Assembly: GCF_940670765.1 (NCBI RefSeq)
Contig: NZ_CALNVW010000037.1
Coordinates: 62,001 to 126,000 of the forward strand
Source of the DNA: Streptomyces sp. A 4/2
Lineage (GTDB): Bacteria; Actinomycetota; Actinomycetes; Streptomycetales; Streptomycetaceae
Length of the DNA stretch: 64,000 nucleotides
Direction: 5' to 3'
Shown here: positions 48,305 through 56,274 of the stretch, in pieces
Layout: each line of letters opens with the position of its first letter
Position numbering within the stretch: the stretch's first letter is position 1
Program-made: the position numbers and the translations under genes
Notes under the pieces: model-generated
Database searches by the model: none
Told to the model about the DNA's origin: nothing
The model's input: the letters and a program-made list of their open reading frames with translations, nothing else

Positions 48305-49141
48305 TCAGGTCTTCTTGCGGAACTTCCGGATCGCCAGCGGCGCGGTGATCGCGGTGATCGCCACCGACCAGCCGAGCGTCATCAGCACGGAGTGGGCGAC
48401 CGGTCCGCCGTTCACCAGGTTCCGCGCCGCGTCCGCGAGGTTGGAGAGCGGGTTGTAGTCGGTGAACGCCTGGAGCCAGCCGGGCATCGTGGTGGGCGGG
48501 GCGAAGATCGACGAACCGAACTGCAGCGGCATCAGGACCAGCATGGCCATCCCCTGAACGGCTTGCGCCGTCTTCAAAGTCAGTCCGAGCAGGATGAAGA
48601 TCCACATCAGCGAGGCGCCGAACACCAGCGAGAGGCCGATCGCCGCGAAGAGCGAGAGCACCGAGGTGTGGATGGTGAGACCCAGGATGAAGCCAACGGT
48701 CAGCAGGATCGTGATGGCGACCAGCATCCGGCCGATCTCCACGACGATCTTCGCGATGAGGACGGACGACCGGGCGATGGGCATACTGCGGAACCGGTCC
48801 ATCACCCCCTTCTTGAAGTCGTCGTTGACGCCGGTGCCGACGGCCATGGCGATGTTCATGCCCATCATCGCCATCAGCCCGGGAACGACGTAGTCGACGT
48901 ACTGCGTCTGGTGGCCCTTGCCCGAGATGGCGCCGCCGAAGACGAACACGAACAGCAGGGTGAAGATGATCGGCATCAGCAGGACGTCGAACATCGACTC
49001 CGGGTCCGCCTTGATCTGCAGCGCGTTGCGCCGCGCCAGCGCTCCGATGTGCCGGAGATTGCCCCGCAGCCCGATCCGGCCCTCGGAGTTCGCCGCGGCC
49101 GTGGTGACGGGCGCCGGCTTCTCGATCGTTGCCGTGCTCAT
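48305..49141 (-). CDS. ABC-2 transporter permease (DrrB-like)
   Basis: 278 residues, ATGA overlap with the ATPase gene. Six helices with features of daunorubicin-type exporters: DPESMFDVLLMPIIFTLLF near the N-terminus, GLMAMMGMNIAMAVGTGVNDDFKKGVMDRFRSMPIARS and TMPGWLQAFTDYNPLSNLADAAR, the conserved C-terminal loop. Together with the DrrA-like ATPase it forms a drug or metabolite exporter; the substrate is unknown. Convergent with the AfsR-like gene, with 21 bases between the stops. Confidence 0.9.
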   Translation of the reverse strand: MSTATIEKPAPVTTAAANSEGRIGLRGNLRHIGALARRNALQIKADPESMFDVLLMPIIFTLLFVFVFGGAISGKGHQTQYVDYVVPGLMAMMGMNIAMAVGTGVNDDFKKGVMDRFRSMPIARSSVLIAKIVVEIGRMLVAITILLTVGFILGLTIHTSVLSLFAAIGLSLVFGASLMWIFILLGLTLKTAQAVQGMAMLVLMPLQFGSSIFAPPTTMPGWLQAFTDYNPLSNLADAARNLVNGGPVAHSVLMTLGWSVAITAITAPLAIRKFRKKT

Positions 49142-50160
49142 ACCGTGACCTCCTGGTTCAGCGTGTTCGTCTCGTCCTGCGTGTCCGTCGGTTTCTGGCC
49201 GGTGATGGCCAGGAACACCTCGTCCAGGCTGGGCAGATGGGTACCGATGTTGGTGATGCCGAAGCCGCGCGAGGCCAGCAGGCCGACCACCGCGGTCAGT
49301 TGCTCGTCGCTGAGGATCGGCACGTTGAGCAGGCCCTCGTCGGGCACCGCCTGGGATCCGGCGACACCGTCGAGGCCGGCCTCGGCCAGGGCGCGTGCCA
49401 TGGCGGGCAGCTGTCCGGGGTCGCTCGGCTGGATCTGCAGGGTGCGCCCGCCCACCTTGGCCTTCAGCTCGTTCACCTTGCCGTTGGCGATGACCCTGCC
49501 CTTGTCGATGACCGTCAGCTCGTTGGCGAGCTGCTCGGCCTCCTCCATGTACTGGGTGGTGATGAGCACGGTCGCCCCCTCCGCGACCATCCGCTGCACC
49601 TCGTCCCAGACCTCGTTGCGGGTACGGGGGTCGAGGCCGGTCGTCGGCTCGTCGAGGAAGAGCACCGACGGGCTGCCGATCATCGAAGCGGCCAGGTCGA
49701 GCCTGCGGCGCATCCCGCCCGAGTAGTGCATCGCGGCCTTCTTGGACGCCTCGGTCAGCGAGAACCGCTCCAGCAGCTCGTCCGCGCGGTGCCTGGCGTC
49801 CTTGCGGGACAGGTCGAGCAGCCTGCCGATCATGTAGAGGTTCTCCCAGCCGGAGAGCTTCTCGTCGACCGAGGCGTACTGCCCGGTCAGGCCGATCACC
49901 CGGCGCAGCTGCCGGGGCTGGGTCAGTACGTCGTACCCGGCCACCGTGGCGCTGCCCGAGTCGGGCTGGAGCAGGGTGGAGAGCACCCGCACGAGCGTGG
50001 TCTTCCCCGCGCCGTTGGGGCCGAGCACACCGAGCACGGTGCCTTCGCGGACATCGAGGTCCACGCCGTCCAGAGCTTTGGTCTCGCCGTAGTGCTTGAC
50101 CAGACCCCGCACCTGTACGGCTTGGGCGCCGTTACCGGGGTTCCTGTCGATTCGCGTCAT
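49138..50160 (-). CDS. ABC transporter ATP-binding protein (DrrA-like)
   Basis: 340 residues if the ATG at 50160 is used; in-frame ATG 50169 and GTG 50184 are alternatives, and none has a clear Shine-Dalgarno. Walker A GPNGAGKTT, signature YSGGM, Walker B VLFLDEPTTGLDP and a D-loop-type run give a complete DRA-family ATPase, with the ~100-residue C-terminal domain seen in DrrA. It powers the membrane protein encoded by the overlapping next gene. It lies 129 bases downstream of panB, separated by a strong hairpin. Confidence 0.9.
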   Translation of the reverse strand: MTRIDRNPGNGAQAVQVRGLVKHYGETKALDGVDLDVREGTVLGVLGPNGAGKTTLVRVLSTLLQPDSGSATVAGYDVLTQPRQLRRVIGLTGQYASVDEKLSGWENLYMIGRLLDLSRKDARHRADELLERFSLTEASKKAAMHYSGGMRRRLDLAASMIGSPSVLFLDEPTTGLDPRTRNEVWDEVQRMVAEGATVLITTQYMEEAEQLANELTVIDKGRVIANGKVNELKAKVGGRTLQIQPSDPGQLPAMARALAEAGLDGVAGSQAVPDEGLLNVPILSDEQLTAVVGLLASRGFGITNIGTHLPSLDEVFLAITGQKPTDTQDETNTLNQEVTV

Positions 50161-50205
50161 GCCGTACATCAGACCAGCCGTCACTGACAATCCGCCGACA
50201 GAGTG

Positions 50206-50244
50206 CCGACAGCCCGCCGATGGGGGATGTCGGCGGGCTGTCGG
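50206..50244 (-). terminator. 15-bp perfect hairpin after panB
   Basis: CCGACAGCCCGCCGA (50206-50220) pairs perfectly with 50230-50244 around a 9-base loop, in the gap between panB and the DrrA-like gene on the minus strand. Confidence 0.85.
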
Positions 50245-50289
50245 TGTGTGCGGCAGTGGGTCAGGTGCTGTCCGTCACCCTGCCAAACC

Positions 50290-51186
50290 CTAGTGGAAGG
50301 TGTGCGCCTCCTGCGGGAAGGTCCCGCCGACGACCTCGTCGGCGAACTCCCTCGCCGCGTCACCCAGGGTCCGGCGCAGGTCCGCGTACTGCTTGGTGAA
50401 GCGCGGCACCTTGCCGCCGGTCAGTCCGACCATGTCGGTGTAGACGAGGACCTGTGCGTCGCACTCGGGCCCGGCGCCGATACCGACCGTCGGGATGTGC
50501 AGGATGCGGGTGACCTCGGCGGCCAGCTCCGCCGGGACGAGTTCGAGTACGACCGCGAACGCGCCCGCGTCCTGGACGGCCTTGGCGTCGCGCAGCATCT
50601 GCTGGGCGGCCTCCTCGCCGCGGCCCTGGACCCGGTAGCCCATGGAGTTGACCGACTGCGGGGTGAGCCCGATGTGCCCCATGACGGGGATACCGGACTG
50701 CACGAGGAGCTCGATCTGCTGGTGGGAGCGCTCGCCGCCCTCCAGCTTCACCGCGCCCACACCCGCGTCCTTCACCAGCCGCATGGCGCTGCGCAGCGCC
50801 TGGACCGGGCCCTCCTGGTACGTGCCGAACGGCAGGTCGCCGACGATCAGGGCACGCGAGGTGCCCCGTACGACCGCGGCGGAGAGCATCGTTATCTCGT
50901 CGAGGGTGACCGGGACAGTGGTCTCGTAGCCGAGGTGACAGTTGCCCATCGAGTCGCCGACGAGCATCACCGGGATGCCCGCCTCGTCGAAGACGGAGGC
51001 GGTCATCGCGTCGTACGCGGTGAGCATGGGCCACTTCTCGCCGCGCTCCTTGGCGCCGGAGATGTCATGGACGGTGATGCGCCGGCTGCTCCTGCCGCCG
51101 TACAGCGCCTTGCTGCTGTCGGACTGCTGCCGGGGAGCGGTCGGGCTCTGGGCATCGTTCTGGGGGTCGTTCAACGCGCGCGTCAT
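50290..51186 (-). CDS. panB: Ketopantoate hydroxymethyltransferase (PanB)
   Basis: 298 residues. The ATG at 51186 is chosen over one 21 bases upstream because GGAG sits seven bases before it. It converts alpha-ketoisovalerate to ketopantoate in pantothenate and CoA synthesis. Family blocks: MLTAYDAMTASVFDEAGIPVMLVGDSMGN, VVRGTSRALIVGDLPFGTYQ, AVKLEGG, MGHIGLTPQS and TVGIGAGPECDAQVLVYTDM. The N-terminal ~30 residues are a disordered Gln/Ser-rich extension. Divergent from the DHA2 exporter gene at 51363. Confidence 0.95.
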   Translation of the reverse strand: MTRALNDPQNDAQSPTAPRQQSDSSKALYGGRSSRRITVHDISGAKERGEKWPMLTAYDAMTASVFDEAGIPVMLVGDSMGNCHLGYETTVPVTLDEITMLSAAVVRGTSRALIVGDLPFGTYQEGPVQALRSAMRLVKDAGVGAVKLEGGERSHQQIELLVQSGIPVMGHIGLTPQSVNSMGYRVQGRGEEAAQQMLRDAKAVQDAGAFAVVLELVPAELAAEVTRILHIPTVGIGAGPECDAQVLVYTDMVGLTGGKVPRFTKQYADLRRTLGDAAREFADEVVGGTFPQEAHTFH

Positions 51187-51317
51187 CGCAACGCTCCTGT
51201 TCGTCATCTCAAGGCGCCCTGACGGCGTCCCTGGACCGCATCCATGGTCGCATCGCACGGCTGTCCCACGGAAGTGGGCAGCTGGTTCCCTCCGGGACCT
51301 TCCGGGTAAAATCTTTA

Positions 51318-51340
51318 CGATACGAGACGGTGCCGTATCG
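51318..51340 (+). promoter_or_regulatory. TetR-type operator before the DHA2 exporter
   Basis: CGATACG (51318-51324) and CGTATCG (51334-51340) are perfect inverted arms around nine bases. They cover the -35 position of the leaderless promoter whose -10 is TAATCT (51350-51355), as expected for repression by the TetR encoded after the exporter. Confidence 0.6.
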
Positions 51341-51349
51341 AAAGTGTTC

Positions 51350-51355
51350 TAATCT
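51350..51355 (+). promoter_or_regulatory. Leaderless-type -10 element before the DHA2 exporter
   Basis: TAATCT ends seven bases before the ATG at 51363, with no Shine-Dalgarno; the palindrome above sits upstream of it. Confidence 0.55.
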
Positions 51356-51362
51356 GTTCGAC

Positions 51363-52970
51363 ATGACCAATCCCACGGGGCCGGCTGCCGCGCCCCGCAT
51401 ATCCGAAGCCGTGCACCGCCGCCGCTGGGCGATTCTGGCCGCGCTGATGCTGAGCCTGCTGATCGTGGTGCTCGACAACTCCATCCTCAACGTCGCGGTC
51501 AAGACGATCGCCGCCCCCGCGCCCGACGGGCTCGGGGCCACCCAGAGCCAGCTCGAATGGGCGATCAACTCCTACACGCTGGTCTTCGCCGGGCTGCTCT
51601 TCACGGCGGGCCTGCTCGGCGACCGGATCGGCCGCAAGCGGGTCCTGCTCTTCGGTCTCGCGGTCTTCGGTATCGGCTCGGTGCTCGCGGCGGTCTCCAC
51701 CTCACCGGCCGAACTCATCGCGTTCCGGGCCGTGATGGGCCTCGGTGGGGCTTTCGTGATGCCCGCCACCCTCGCCGTACTGATGAACGTCTTCGAGCGT
51801 GACGAACAGCCGAAGGCCATCGGGATCTGGGCGGGCGGTGTCGGTCTGGCCATCGCCATCGGCCCGATCACCGGCGGCGTGCTCCTCGAACACTTCTGGT
51901 GGGGCTCGGTCTTCCTGGTCAACGTCCCCGTGGTGATCGTCGCCCTGATCGCCATGGTGCTGCTGGTCCCCGACTCCAAGGACCCCGACCCCGGCCACAT
52001 CGACCCGGTGGGCGTGGGGCTCTCCGTCGTCGGTCTGGTGCTGCTGGTGTACGGCATCATCCGGGGCGGCGAACTGGCCGACTTCACCGCGCCGTCCGTC
52101 CTGCTGACGACCCTCGGCGGCCTCGCGGTGCTGATCGGCTTCGTGGTGTACGAGAAGCACAGCGCCCACCCGGCCATCGATGTCAGGTACTTCAAGAACC
52201 CGGCGTTCTCCGCCGCCGTCGCCGCCATCGCGCTGGTCTTCTTCGCGCTGATGGGGGTGACCTTCTTCTCCGCCTTCTACATGCAGAGCGTCCGCGGCTA
52301 CAGCGCGCTGGAGTCCGGCGTGCTGCTGCTGCCGCTCGCCGCGGCCCAGATGATCTTCTCGCCGCGGGCCAGGCTCGTCGTCCAGCGCTTCGGCGCCCGC
52401 GCCGTCTGCACGGCCGGCATGGTGCTGGTGGCCGCCGGGCTCGGCTGCTTCGCGTTCTTCGGGACCGACACCCCCATCTGGGCGATGGAGGTCGTCTTCT
52501 TCGTCATGGGCACCGGGATGGCGCACATCATGCCGCCGGTCACCGTCTCGATCATGCAGTCGCTGCCCCGGGAGAAGGCCGGTTCCGGCTCGGCGATCAA
52601 CAACACCTTCCGGCAGGTGGGCGGGGCCCTCGGCGTCGCCGTACTGGGCTCCGTGCTCTCCGCCGCCTACCGCGGCCGTATCGAGGACCACCTCGACGCC
52701 GTACCGCCGGGCGCCCGTAAGGCGGCGGGCGAGTCGATCGAGGCGACCCTGGGCATCGCGGCCAAGCTCGGACCCGCGGGCAAGGACCTCGCGAGCCAGG
52801 CGGACACCGCCTTCCTGCACGCCATGCAGGTGACGGCCCTCGGCTCGGCCGGTGTCGCGCTGCTCGGCGCGCTCGTGGTGGTGCTCTTCCTGCCGGGCAG
52901 GCCGAAGGCCGGTACCGCCACCGAAGGCGCTGCCGACGCCGTGCCCGCATCAGCGACAATCGGGGACTGA
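51363..52970 (+). CDS. DHA2-family drug:proton antiporter (MFS, 14 helices)
   Basis: 535 residues from the ATG at 51363. It shows DHA2 features: LDNSILNVAVKTI in helix 1, GLLGDRIGRKRVL (motif A), GGAFVMPATLAVLM, and GPITGGVLLEHFWWGSVFLVNVP (motif C region), with fourteen helices. Such pumps export antibiotics and dyes. The TetR gene follows 30 bases downstream on the same strand, and a TetR-type palindrome covers the promoter. This is a self-contained inducible resistance module. Confidence 0.92.
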   Translation: MTNPTGPAAAPRISEAVHRRRWAILAALMLSLLIVVLDNSILNVAVKTIAAPAPDGLGATQSQLEWAINSYTLVFAGLLFTAGLLGDRIGRKRVLLFGLAVFGIGSVLAAVSTSPAELIAFRAVMGLGGAFVMPATLAVLMNVFERDEQPKAIGIWAGGVGLAIAIGPITGGVLLEHFWWGSVFLVNVPVVIVALIAMVLLVPDSKDPDPGHIDPVGVGLSVVGLVLLVYGIIRGGELADFTAPSVLLTTLGGLAVLIGFVVYEKHSAHPAIDVRYFKNPAFSAAVAAIALVFFALMGVTFFSAFYMQSVRGYSALESGVLLLPLAAAQMIFSPRARLVVQRFGARAVCTAGMVLVAAGLGCFAFFGTDTPIWAMEVVFFVMGTGMAHIMPPVTVSIMQSLPREKAGSGSAINNTFRQVGGALGVAVLGSVLSAAYRGRIEDHLDAVPPGARKAAGESIEATLGIAAKLGPAGKDLASQADTAFLHAMQVTALGSAGVALLGALVVVLFLPGRPKAGTATEGAADAVPASATIGD

Positions 52971-53000
52971 CCGGCAAGGATCTACGACGAGCAGCACGCG

Positions 53001-53720
53001 GTGAGCGGTGCGGTGAGAGACGGAGCGGGTGTGCCCCCGACGGAACAGCGGAACCATCCACCGGAGCACCGGCGCGGCCGGCCCCGCTCCGAGGCGGTCG
53101 AACGGTCGATCGTCGAAGCCGTGGTGAAGCTGCTGGAGGAGGGCGCCCCGCTCGCCGAGGTGTCGATCGAGCGGGTGGCCCGTACGGCGGGTGTCGGCAA
53201 GGCCACCATCTACCGCCGGTGGAGGGGCAAGGAAGAGCTCTTCATCGATGTGCTGAAGGACATCGAGCCGGTCGACGCCGAGCTCCCGGGCACCTCGGTG
53301 CGCGACGACCTGATCGCGATGCTCGAATCGCTGCGCAGCCGCGGCCTCGCCAAGCGTTCGTCGGCCCTGCTGTACAACGTCTTCGCCGAGATGCAGGGCT
53401 ACCCGGCGCTCTGGAGGGCGTACCACGACACGGTGGTCGAGGCCCGGCGGCGGAGGGGCGCGGAGATCGTGAGCCGGGGGATCGAGTCGGGGGAGATCCG
53501 CTCGGACGTGACGGCCGAACTCATCAACGACCTGTTCGTCGGGCCGATGCTGCTGCGCTCCGTGCTGCGGCCGGACGGAGAACTGGAAGACGATCTTGCC
53601 GAGCGCATCGTGGACGCCGTGCTGGAAGGGCTGAGGCCGCCCGGTGGCACGGGCTCGGCCGGGAGTGCGGGGTCGCCCGGGAGCACGGGGCCGGCCGGGG
53701 ACGCGAAGCCGACCGGCTGA
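53001..53720 (+). CDS. TetR-family repressor of the DHA2 exporter
   Basis: 239 residues from the GTG at 53001; GTG 53031, which has GGAG five bases upstream, is a credible alternative start. The helix-turn-helix is RRGRPRSEAVERSIVEAVVKLLEEGAPLAEVSIERVARTAGVGKATIYRRWRGKEEL; the rest fits a TetR_C ligand domain. A ~30-residue Gly/Ser/Pro tail ends the protein. Context strongly suggests it represses the exporter through the palindrome at 51318-51340. Confidence 0.88.
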   Translation: MSGAVRDGAGVPPTEQRNHPPEHRRGRPRSEAVERSIVEAVVKLLEEGAPLAEVSIERVARTAGVGKATIYRRWRGKEELFIDVLKDIEPVDAELPGTSVRDDLIAMLESLRSRGLAKRSSALLYNVFAEMQGYPALWRAYHDTVVEARRRRGAEIVSRGIESGEIRSDVTAELINDLFVGPMLLRSVLRPDGELEDDLAERIVDAVLEGLRPPGGTGSAGSAGSPGSTGPAGDAKPTG

Positions 53721-53872
53721 AGTTTGCGCGTTCCGTCACAACCGGAACCCCGGGGGCCGTCCGCCACGTCCTTGTCACCGTACGGCCGTGTCCGCACGGC
53801 AGAGAAAGTGCCGTTCCATCGCCTAGGGTCAGGTCGGGACGGTGTGTACGGCAAGGCAGCGAGGACAACGGT

Positions 53873-54898
53873 ATGGCGCAGGCGCACTTCACGGACACGG
53901 ATCAAGGCAGCTCGGAGCCCGAGCACCCGGGATCCGGTGCCCGGCGCCTGTTCGGTGGACGCTGGCGGGGAGACCCGGGTGTCTGGCGGCGGGGCATCGT
54001 CATCGCCGTCCTGGCCGTCCTGCTCACGCTGGTCCTGCTTTTCCACGGGCAGCTCCCCAACACCGTCGGCAACCTCGGCAGCCTCACCGAGACCTTCCTG
54101 CCCTGGCTCGGTCTGGGCGTCCCGGTACTGCTCGTCCTCGCCGTGCTGCGCCGCTCCGCCACCGCGCTGATCGCCCTCCTGCTGCCCGTGATCGTCTGGT
54201 TCAACGCCTTCGGCGGCCAGCTCACCGACAAGTCGGGCACCGGCGGTGACCTGGTGGTCGCCACGCACAACGTCAACGCGCAGAACCCCGACCCGGTGGG
54301 CACCGCGAAGAAGGTCGCCGCGTCCGGCGCGGACGTGGTCGCGCTGGAGGAACTGGCCGCGGGCAAGGTCTCGACGTACGTGAGCGCTCTGGCGGCCACC
54401 TACCCGTACCACTCGGTGCAGGGGACGGTCGGGCTGTGGAGCAAGTACCCGATGAGCGACACCAAGCCGGTCGACATCCGGCTCGGCTGGGTGCGCGCCC
54501 TGCGCTCGACGGTGGCCACGCCCAAGGGGAAGGTCGCGGTCTACGTCGCCCACCTCCCGTCGGTACGGGTCAAGATCGACGCCGGGTTCACCGCCTCCCA
54601 GCGCGACGAGAGCGCCGACGCGCTGGGGCACGCCATCGCCAAGGAGCCGCTGCACGACGTGGTGCTGCTCGGCGACCTCAACGGCACGATGAACGACCGC
54701 TCGCTGAACGCCGTCACCGCGCAGATGCGCTCCGCCCAGGGCGCCGCGGGCAACGGCTTCGGTTTCAGCTGGCCGGCCAAGTTCCCGATGGCCCGGATCG
54801 ACCAGATCATGGTCAAGGGCGCCGACCCGGTCTCCTCGTGGACGCTGCCGAGGACGGACAGCGACCATCTGCCGATCGCCGCACGCCTGAAGCTCTGA
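53873..54898 (+). CDS. Membrane-anchored endonuclease/exonuclease/phosphatase-family protein
   Basis: 341 residues; the ATG at 53873 follows AGGAC. Three hydrophobic helices (~40-125) precede an exo-facing EEP domain: VVATHNVNAQNPDP (metal Asn), ALEELAAG (Glu), VYVAHLPS, LLGDLNGTMNDRS (DLN) and RTDSDHLPIAARL (catalytic SDH). The fold cuts phosphodiesters in nucleic acids, inositol phosphates or lipids; with three N-terminal helices it resembles the secreted YafD/EEP group, probably acting outside the cytoplasm. A candidate -10 (TAGGGT, 53824-53829) is upstream. Confidence 0.85.
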   Translation: MAQAHFTDTDQGSSEPEHPGSGARRLFGGRWRGDPGVWRRGIVIAVLAVLLTLVLLFHGQLPNTVGNLGSLTETFLPWLGLGVPVLLVLAVLRRSATALIALLLPVIVWFNAFGGQLTDKSGTGGDLVVATHNVNAQNPDPVGTAKKVAASGADVVALEELAAGKVSTYVSALAATYPYHSVQGTVGLWSKYPMSDTKPVDIRLGWVRALRSTVATPKGKVAVYVAHLPSVRVKIDAGFTASQRDESADALGHAIAKEPLHDVVLLGDLNGTMNDRSLNAVTAQMRSAQGAAGNGFGFSWPAKFPMARIDQIMVKGADPVSSWTLPRTDSDHLPIAARLKL

Positions 54899-55050
54899 CC
54901 GCGCGGCGGCGGGAGGGCGCCTGGGAGATACGCGTCACGTAACGCGGCGTTCACCTGCCGGAACAACCCGGCTGAAAGAATTTGTTCCGTGGGAGAACTT
55001 AAGCTGAGGACTCCCGTTCCCCGCCCCCACGGAAGAGAAGGCCCCCTTTC

Positions 55051-56274
55051 ATGCCCCTGGCCCTGCTCGCGCTGGCCATTTCCGCGTTCGGCATCGGCAC
55101 GACCGAATTCGTGATGATGGGCCTGCTGCCCAACGTCGCGGACGACCTGGGCACCTCGGTGCCCACGGCGGGCTACCTCGTCTCCGCCTACGCGATCGGC
55201 GTCGTCATCGGCGCCCCGCTCCTCACCGCCCTCGGCTCCCGCGTCCCGCGCAAGCGGATGCTGCTGCTCCTGATGGGGCTGTTCACCGTCGGCAACCTCG
55301 CCTCCGCCCTCGCCCCCGGCTTCGGCTGGCTGCTGGCCGGGCGGGTACTCGCCGGGCTGCCGCACGGCGCGTTCTTCGGGGTCGGCGCGGTCGTCGCCTC
55401 CGGCCTGGTCGAGGAGGGCAGGCGCGGCCGTGCCGTCGCCACCATGTTCCTCGGCCTGACCATCGCCAACATCGTCGGCGTACCCGCCGCGACCCTGCTC
55501 GGGCAGCACCTCGGCTGGCGCGCCACCTTCGTCGTGGTCGGTGTGATCGGGCTGGTGGCGCTGGCCGCACTGGCCCGGCTCGTCCCGTACGTCCCCGTCG
55601 ACGCGGGACAGGGCCTGCGCCACGAGGTACGCGCCCTCGGCAACCGCCAGGTGCTCCTCGGGCTGCTCACCGCGGTCTTCGGCTTCGCCGGGGTCTTCGC
55701 CGTCTACAGCTACCTCGCCTCGATCACCACCGAGGTCATGGGTTTCTCCGAGTCCTCGGTGACCCTGGTGCTCGCCCTCTTCGGCATCGGGATGACGCTG
55801 GGCGCGCTGGCCGCGGGGCCGCTGAGCGACCGGGCGCTGCGCCCCACGGTGTACGGCTCGCTGGGCGCGCTCGCCGTCGTCCTGGTCGCGTTCGACTTCA
55901 CGGTCCATGTGAAGTGGGCCGCGCTGGTCAGCGTGGTGCTCCTGGGCGCGGTCGGTTTCATGACCACGACACCGCTGCAGATGCTGGTGATGAAGAAGGC
56001 CAGTTCCGCGCCGACGCTGGCCTCCGCCTCCAACCACTCCGCCTTCAACCTCGCCAACGCGGGCGGTGCCTGGCTCGGCGGCGTCGCCATCGCGGCGGGC
56101 TGGGGCTGGATGTCACCGACCCTGGTGGGCGCGGCGCTCGCCGTGATCGGACTGGCCGTCGCGGTGACCGCGGGCCTGCTGGACCGCGGTACGCCGAAGG
56201 GGGCCTCCCGCGTGGTCGCGGAAGGCCCCCGTACGGAACGTGCGCTCAGCTCGTCTCGCGCCAGCGGTTCGTGA
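55051..56274 (+). CDS. DHA1-family MFS exporter (chloramphenicol/arabinose-efflux-like)
   Basis: 407 residues, start with GAGAAGG nine bases upstream. Twelve helices; the opening LALLALAISAFGIGTTEFVMMGLLPNVADDL and GALGSRVPRKR-type loop resemble CmlR/AraJ-type exporters. Motif C-like GVPAATLLGQHLGWRATF follows. It should export a small compound such as chloramphenicol or sugars; unknown. Its last 29 bases overlap the end of the convergent nadE gene. A terminator for this unit was not found. Confidence 0.88.
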   Translation: MPLALLALAISAFGIGTTEFVMMGLLPNVADDLGTSVPTAGYLVSAYAIGVVIGAPLLTALGSRVPRKRMLLLLMGLFTVGNLASALAPGFGWLLAGRVLAGLPHGAFFGVGAVVASGLVEEGRRGRAVATMFLGLTIANIVGVPAATLLGQHLGWRATFVVVGVIGLVALAALARLVPYVPVDAGQGLRHEVRALGNRQVLLGLLTAVFGFAGVFAVYSYLASITTEVMGFSESSVTLVLALFGIGMTLGALAAGPLSDRALRPTVYGSLGALAVVLVAFDFTVHVKWAALVSVVLLGAVGFMTTTPLQMLVMKKASSAPTLASASNHSAFNLANAGGAWLGGVAIAAGWGWMSPTLVGAALAVIGLAVAVTAGLLDRGTPKGASRVVAEGPRTERALSSSRASGS

